Positions 12,401 to 21,400 of a DNA stretch of 60,000 nucleotides are shown in pieces (the first letter of the stretch is position 1; each line of letters opens with the position of its first letter). The notes beneath the pieces were generated by a model. The model was not told the origin of the DNA and did no database searches. It saw nothing but the letters and a program-made list of their open reading frames with translations. This DNA comes from Liolophura sinensis (taxonomy: Eukaryota; Mollusca; Polyplacophora; Chitonida; Chitonidae). Where the stretch lies: NCBI RefSeq assembly GCF_032854445.1, contig NC_088299.1, positions 7,294,324-7,354,323 of the forward strand, written 5' to 3'. The position numbers and the translations under genes are program-made.

Positions 12401-15400
12401 GGGAGGAAACCAGAGAGAGCCTGGGGGAAACCCACGACCATCCGCAGGTTGCTGTCAGACCTTCCCACGTATGGCCGGAGAGGAAGCCAGCATAAGCTGG
12501 ACCTGAACTGCATTTTATGCATGGTGCCAAGGTTGCCTATCTAGTTTGGGATCAGACCTTTTTTTTAGATATTTTTTTAGAACTTTTTCTAGATATGGCC
12601 CTGGATATAAAACTGTTCAAAATTTCTACCACTTGCTATGATAGTGCTACATAGAAACCACAATGTTTTCAAAGAATATGCCTAAATTTAAGTATATCAG
12701 CTGTAATTTATAGAAGACATAGCTGGGGAAGGTTTTCACTCTACTTAATGTCCCACCAGCCCTTCTAGTAACGATGTTACCTGTCAATCCATTCTGAGTG
12801 AACTGTGCCAATTAGATTGAACATTTTCAACCAATGAGTGGGTCATCTGGTTGACCAACATGTAGATGTCATTGTGTATGAATTATAATTGGTAAAATTC
12901 CTTCTTGACTAATAATTGACAATAGTCTATCACTATTATTATTTATTTATTTGATTGGTGTTTTACGCCATACTCAAGAATATTTCACTTATATTGACGG
13001 CGGCCACGTACGGCCCGAGAGGAAGCCAGCATGAGCTGGACTTGAACTCACAGTGACCGCATTGGTGAGAGACTCCTGGGTCATTATGCTACGCTAGCGC
13101 ACTAACCAACTGAGCCCCGCAGGCCCCTTCACTATTATTAAGATGACGGCTCCTTTCATGAATCTGCCACAAGACCAATGTTTAATAGCATATGCATATG
13201 TACATCATTACTTGCTCGTAAAGAATAACATTCATAACCTTTTTCATGTCTTTCTCCAGAATTTTCAAAATTCCTGAAATTTTTATGAAGATTGAATGAT
13301 CTGGACATAGTGTATTCCTAACTACTATTTATATTTTGTATGACAACTGAAACTCAAACTTTATACTCTGAGAGGGTGTCACAATGAGTAGCTCATGGGG
13401 GAATATAGGGGACATGTTTGACAGGTAAGAAGAGTATGAGAAAAGCTCTGTGTTAGTTTATTTCTCTTACCTCTATCAGAATGGGTGAACTGGTAGAGAG
13501 GGTTTGGGCTGTCACAGTGAGTAACCCATGGGGGAATATAGGGGACATGTTTGACAGGTAGGAAGAGTATGAGAAAAGCTCTGTGTTAGTTTATTTCTCT
13601 TACCTCTATCAGAATGGGTGAACTGGTAGAGAGGGTTTGGGCTGTCACAATGAGTAGCTCATGGGGGAATATAGGGGACATGTTTGACAGGTAGGAAGAG
13701 TATAAGAAAAGCTCTGTGTTAGTTTATTTCTCTTACCTCTATCAGAATGGGTGAACTGGTAGAGAGGGTTTGGGCTGTCACACTGAGTAACCCATGGGGG
13801 AATATAGGGGACATGTTTGACAGGTAGGAAGAGTATGAGAAAAGCTCTGTGTTAGTTTATTTCTCTTACCTCTATCAGAATGGGTGAACTGGTAGAGAGG
13901 GTTTGGGCTGTCACACTGCATTGTGCGCTGGGGAGTATGTGGGGTAGGCATGTTGCGAACAATCTCATCCGCTGGGAAAACCTGTTCCACCAAATGCTGC
14001 TTCCTGTGATAATCCAGTAAAGACTGCTGCTCAGCGGCTTCCAAATCTGAAAACAATTCAACATAAAGTCTCAATTTACTCATCCTTAGTATGCCTAAAA
14101 ACCGTTGTAATTTGGTCTGAGGTCTCAAGCCATCGTATTAGATTTATTTACCTGTTTTTTTACTTGATTTACTTTTAACACAGTACTTTTGAATCTTCCA
14201 CATAACGTGGCAGTTAGTTTTTTGAGTGGTGGAATCTGGAGTACATTGGCAAGTTTACTGTAATTCTTCAACGTTTTGGCATGTTTGTGATGTGTTTACT
14301 TGGTGGTTTTACTCCAGCCATAAAATTGAACAGCTTTGAACGCCAATCAATTAAAAAATTTATGCATTACTTATACAGCATTCAGATATATTTACGAGAA
14401 ACGTAACAGCTTTGTTAGAAAATTCTGAAAAAAAAAATGGAAAGCAAGGCATGTTGAAATCTACAATCGGTTTGCATAAACCATCAGCAGGAATGAAAAG
14501 TGAGGAACTACAGCTTGAGGCTACTTTGGCAGCATTGCCGCCACACTGTAGCAATGAGGAGTATAGAAATGGTTGACTAGCCAGATGTACATTTACTGCA
14601 CACAGGCAAGTATAGGTTGGAGTGGAAGAAAGTTAAAAAAAGTTAAATATGTGAAAAATAATTTTAAAAGTAGAGGAAAAAAGGAAATAATTGCTTCCTA
14701 GTGTCTCTTTGTTGTAGTTTAACCACATTTTCTTGTCAAAAATAGACAACTGAACTGGGGGACATGCAAGTTCATAAAGAAATTGATGAATTAACTGGTA
14801 TTTTTTTTAAATGATACATTTCTAAGAACTTTCAAACAGTGGTTTACTTACTTTATTGACTACATCAATAATTTTTCTAAACAAGTTTATCAATTGCTGG
14901 CTTATAACTCCCTCACTAACACCGCTAATCCCATGAGCAGCCAAACAATTTCCACTTTTACATGTCATATATCACAAAAAATACCGTGGTTCTAAGCACT
15001 AATGAAAGCATAGATGTGAGTTCAAGTCCAGCTCATGATGGCTTCCTCCCTTGTTGTACGTGAGAGGGTCTGGCAGCAACCTTCGGATGGTCATGGGTAC
15101 TCACCATGCTCTGGCCAGTTTCCTCCCACCGTAACGCTGGCTGCTGTTGTATAAGTGAAATATTGCTGAGTACGGCGTAAAACACCAATTAAATAAAGAA
15201 GTAATCTGACCCTGAGAATGAGGAGGAGGTGAGTGAGAACTGATATCAAGCGTTTCGGCCGATGTAGCTGATTAGCTGGAAAGCAAGGATCAGGAAATCA
15301 AGCAGTATCAATGTCACCTAGTTTTAGACAACAACTTAAACATACACCGAGTCGTTACGTTAAATTATTATTTGTCTAATATTTACAGAAGACTTGCACG

Positions 15401-18400
15401 AAAGAGAAACAGAAACGGTGTCTTGAGATTTTCTTTATTCTGCTGGAAAAATGTAAGTTTTAGCACCAAAAATAATATTTTGTGACATTTATTTATCTAA
15501 ACGTGCACTTTATGTATGTGGTAGTATATATGTGATAAATGATTTGGTGCTGAAACTCTACATAGTACATGTAATATGTACATGTCAATTAGGGCCTGTG
15601 GTGACCAGTTACCTGTCAAGATGAATTCTTTCACTGGTACAGTTCCTCTCATTCGATGCATGTGATCTGTGATTCAACATACATGTACTTTTAAAAACAG
15701 TACAACACAACATTAACTTGTTTCTGCTTTCGACACACCTTTCACGACCACCACACCAGGGTGCAAGTTTTATGAAGCTGTTGTAGCGTTATGTGCTATG
15801 TACATATGAAAGTCACAATTGGGTATTGCCAGCCTAGATCACACCATTTCAGGCATATGTAGAGAAGAGATGGAAAATCAATCTTCTAGAACAGAAACTT
15901 CTGTACATGTGTATGCATGCTTGGGGTTTTGCATTCCGTTGAACACTTTTTCAGTCATATGATGACGCGGAGTCATTAGGAGTATGAACATACATGTATA
16001 CTGTGTCTTATTGTGGCAAAGTCCATGACGTCAAAGTGCTGCCGCCACAGACGTATCATGCTGAAGACACCAGACATGACACCCCACCCAGTCATATTAT
16101 ACTGGGTCGACCAGTCCTATCTCCTGGCTCTAACCTCTTAAGAGTACCATTTTTAAAGTTTTTGTTATGACCTGACCCAGGTTTGATCCCAGGTCTCACG
16201 ACTTGGACGAAGAGGCTATAACCATTAGGTCACCTAAGCCGTCAGGCCCTTCTGGATTTGAATCAGTGGCACCGAGAGCTGTAGCTAGCACACCAACCAG
16301 AATATTTACCAATAACATAAGGGTATGCCGCATAAGGTGCATAAAATAACAAAAATATACTACTTGGCCAACAAACACTGAAAACAAATAAATACGCTTA
16401 AAGCAACAAAACTGAGATGTAATTACAGCTCAAAGGCTAGAATGACCATTAAGAGAACACAAAACAAAAAAATCACTGTCAGTTAGTGCTAATATTACCC
16501 CCCGAGTCAGCAAAGGTCCTTTCTAAAACTGAAGCAGATGTTCTTTACACCCACTTCTCCAACAAAAATAGCTCCTTCACTCAACACTCATTCAGCACGT
16601 TCACTAATAGAGTTACCTCCCTCACCAGCAAATAGTGGGTCAACACAATAAACCATATGCTTATGCTGGACCTTCGAACACTTGTCTCATCACAGAAACG
16701 GTGGGGGGGATTAGCACCCATTGATCACAGCCAGTGAAGTCTGCAGCTGAAGCTGTTTTCTATGGCTAATAAATTGGCAACATCTCAGTGTCATACTTTT
16801 AACTGAATAATTTCAGTTTTTTGAATGGTTTTGCCACAAGCCACTTTGGATGGGAATACCATTTGCAATGTAGAATTTCACTGAAACTGATAGTATTCTG
16901 TGTTTGCGCCATACATGGATTACTTCCCTTTTCATGGATTATCCCCCCTTGACAGATATCAGTTCAACTATCCAATGCAATGGCATGGGGAAGTCCTGGT
17001 GTCACCACAACAACCACAAACAACAAAACAAACAGCAGTGATCAACTCTGACTAATCCACTGGTAAAATTTCTGTTAAGGTCAACTAGTTTTTGAATCGT
17101 TGCTCTTATCTTTCCTAAGCAAATGTTTTATGGGGTAACACATACATGAGTCATCTCCATCCTTTAGTAATTCTTCAGAAATGCATCATCCGCCTCATCG
17201 CTTTCTCACAAAGACTGGATCATGTGGCTCCAGCATTTAGGAACCTCAAAATCCTCCCACTTGCACAAATACACAGATACTCATCCTTGCTACTCACACG
17301 TAAATTCACTCACCAATCACCCTCTCTTCCTCACAAATTTCAACAGCTGTTCAAAAGACAATCTGACATTCACAATTACCAAACCTGATCCTATTCTTTC
17401 AATCTCCATGTACCTTTTCTAACTTCAAATCTATCCACACATTTCATCAGATCTTCAGCCCAAAGGGAGTGGAATAGGCTTCCTCCAAATCTCAAAGTAA
17501 TCAATGTCACGTTTTTATTCAAATCCAGGTTAATAGATTTTCTAATTAACACTATTGTGTAGTTAACTTAGGCTTTTGTACTGTTACATTTGTATGTGAG
17601 TTTTTTCCCCCAAGTAAATTTGTTTTTTGGTAATACAATTGTTCCATAATTATTGCTCCTCACCAAGCATGTATTATTATTATTTGATAATAATGAGTCA
17701 GGGATAGAACAATTCCCTCAGACTTTATTCCCGCCATTAACGAGATGAATAATTATATATATATATGTATGGTGAATAAACATTTAATTCAAGTGCAATT
17801 TGCATCTGCGCATTGAGAATCTGACAAAGTAGACAGCAATATTTTCCAGAATACTGTATGCTTTAACAGAAATAAAGGGCAGATACCAACCATTAAGGAA
17901 GGTAAATCCATGAAAAGTGAAGTATCCTACGTATTACGAAAATACAGAACAGTTACCATGCTGCCGACAGGTTGAGTGCATATGCATAGGGTGAAAATTT
18001 GCACACAGCACTCAAGTACATCATGATCTCGCAACCTGTCCACTAAATAAAATGTCAGTTGCACAAAATACAGATATGGCTTAAATGTATAGTGAATACA
18101 GAAAGTGAAGGTAGAACAGAAACTGATCTACAAATACTGACCTGCCGTATCATTTATGTTTGGAGGCACGTGTGCAGGACTGTCAAACTCCTCTTTCTTC
18201 ATTAGCCCTAGTATTGGTACCAGCGAGGCATGATTCTGTTTGGCGTAGAATAACCGTGTGTCTTTGTATTTTCCTGTTCCCGAACCCACAGGGTAATCCT
18301 GTACAGACAAAACAAGTAAGGAGTGTGAAAATCTGTACAGTTTAACCATGTGACCCTCAAGGAAGTAACTTTTACTTAAAACTTTAAAACTTATTCTAGG

Positions 18401-21400
18401 AATAAAACAAAGAAAATTTTAACCACAGGGAAATTCCGAAGAAAAACAAATTATGATAAAATGACATTTCATCATCAATTGCAGTTATCTCTCCCAGTAT
18501 GGAAAATTTTCACGCATAAAAATATAAATGTTTTCTTACAGTCCTGGATATATGCAACACAATGTGATAAGTAAGGAAAATCTGACCGCATTCCACGTCT
18601 CTGGCAAAAGTAATGCGAATTGTCATTGCACCAATTACATGTAAGTAACATGAAGCATCTAACTTGAGAAATCGTCCAGCAGATATAAAATAACTGTATC
18701 AACTGTACATGTACATCATACTTAACAATTTATTTATTTATTTATTTATTTGATTGGTGTTTTACGCCGTATTCAAGAATATTTCACTTATACGACGGCA
18801 GCCAGCATTATGGTGGGTGGAAACCAGGCAGAGCCCGGGGGAAACCCACGACCATCTGCAGGTTGCTGGCAGACCTTCCCACGTACGGCCGGAGAGGAAG
18901 CCAGCATGAGCTGGACCTGAACTCACAGCGACCGCATTGATGAGAGACTCCTGGGTCATTACGCTGTGCTAGCGCGCTAACCACCTGAGCCACGGAGGCC
19001 CCCATACTTAACAATGTTTCAGTCATACATGTGTGATGGTAAGGAGTTATTCGGCGTGTATACACCGTACATGTAATTATTTACTGTGTCTTCCTGTGGC
19101 AACACGCGTTTGTATCTCCAAAATGCTCATGGTGCAAAACACAGATCAAACATCAACAACAGCTGATATGCCTTAAGTCATGGTTAGTTTTGGAAACTAC
19201 AAGTATGAGAAGTGGGGCTTCAGCTCCAGTGAAAGATCCAGTATGTAGGTTATGTCACAACTATATAGAAAAACCCTGAGGTTAGGCATTGTGAAATGCA
19301 GAAATGCTGAGATCTTGAAAGAAAATTTACCCATCCATTTCAACAATTTTCACCGTTAGTTACAAAAATTACATTATCTATTTTGACCTTTTTTTAAAAC
19401 TAATACTGATTTAGTAGTTTTTTCCACAATGTAGTTTGATAGTCATAGAAATGATCTCAAAGTTAGGTAATTTGGTGGTTATTCTGAACTTACGAATTCC
19501 ACGCCAACAGTAATTTCTTTTCGCCTTGAATCAGGAAGATAGCCAATCCACTTAACGACGCCATGCTCTGGGCCCGTATCACTGATCCACACCACCCTGT
19601 CGTTTATCTTCAAACTGCATTCTGGGATGGGGGCAGATTTAAGGGAGCGTTGCATGGGTGGTGTGGGAGGGTAGAGTGATGCCCCTTGGGCGCTACCATA
19701 CCCAGCAGTGGCCATAGTCACGGCAGAGTTTTTGCGCCGTATTTTGTTCAATGTCACAAAGATGCCGCTGTCTGCTGGGCACTCAAACAGCTGCACACCA
19801 CCTCGCTTCCCATCTGTTGTGCCTTCTCCAGGATTGTACTGTGAACGAAAGAAAAGACAGACATAAATGTAAATTTACAGAAATCTCAATGGTTTTCATT
19901 TATATTTAATACATATCTCCATGTAGGTTTCTCAATGTTTTTATAAATTATAGGTTGGATCTTAAGAAATGATTTGACAGTGAGTGAGCGTGAGTGAATG
20001 AGCGAGTGCTTGGGGTTTAACATCATACTCAACAATTTTTCAGTCATATGACGATGAAGGAATACTTAGAGTGTGTGTAATGTGCCTCCTTGTTGCAGGA
20101 CGAACTTCTACCGCTCTTTTATCCAGTGCTGCTTCACTGAGACGACTTACCAAAGGCAAGTAAGCTGCCCTGCCCGAGCCATCATATTGATATAGGTCAA
20201 CCAGTCATTGCACTGTTCCCTTCATGCTGAACACCAAGCGAGGAAGTTACAACTTCTTTTAAGGTCTTAGGTGTGACTCGACCCGGGATTAAATACGGAT
20301 CCCCTGTCTCCCAAAGTGGACACTCTGTAACCTTGCCTGGGGGCGAGGCAACAGGTTAGCTATCACTAACATTGAAGGATGCTAGGTTGTAGGCAAATAA
20401 CTGACCCAAACACAAAATCAGAGTGAGTGATATGTATTGCTGCCATCTGGGTGACTAGGCAGGCTGATGACTGCCCAAGGTGGTGACTAACTCCTCACTT
20501 TATTTTGGGACTGGACTTTTATAGCAATATAGCATCCAAAATATTGGAAGCACTGCATTTAAAGACAGGCTAAAAGGTACATTTAAGAACATTTAACTGC
20601 TACTTAATCTGCAATTTATACTCCAGAGGTATGCAAAATATGAAAAGCCCACTACCTCTACTTTTATAACCAAACATCATTTAACTGCTATGAAACCACA
20701 CTTACCCATTTCATTTTACTGTAATTTCCACCTGCAAGCTAGTAACCATGATGACAAAGTACAAGTTAACACGAACATAGTCATGTGCAATATCCCTACC
20801 TAATATCAATCACTAATGATGAATTTCTTCCCCAAAGTCTTTAAACCTAACACATCAGTGTTGCCAAAAAGGCGAGAAGCCAAACCCTAACTACAACCTT
20901 ACTACAACTCTACCAATTGTGCTATCGGGGCCGGCAAATGAGTTGAGAAAAACATCTGACCTTGATAGTTACATGTATGTAAACTATATTTAAGAGAGTG
21001 AGAGAGTGATTTGGGTTTAATGTCGTAATTAACAATTTTTCAGTCACATGATGACGAAAGAGTCCTTAGAGTGCATGTAATGAGCCTCCTTGTTGCAGGG
21101 CGGATTTCCACTACTCTTTTATCTAGAGCTGCTTTGATTTGACTGCTCTAATTTGAGAAATCATCCAGCAGATATAAAATAACTGTATCAACTGTACATG
21201 TACATCATACTTAACAATTTATTTATTTATTTATTTGATTGATGTTTTACGCCGTACTCAAGAATATTTCACTTATTCGACGGTGGCCAGCATTATGGTG
21301 GGATGGAACCGGGCAGAGCCCGGCGGAAACCCATGATCATCCGCAGGTTGCTAACAGACCTTCCCACGTAGAGCCAGAGGGGAAGCCAGCATAAGCTGGG

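Noticed and set aside
18970-19003. A tRNA gene suggested by A-box and B-box sequences
   Set aside because: These boxes belong to SINE heads repeated across the window; no complete tRNA cloverleaf is present.
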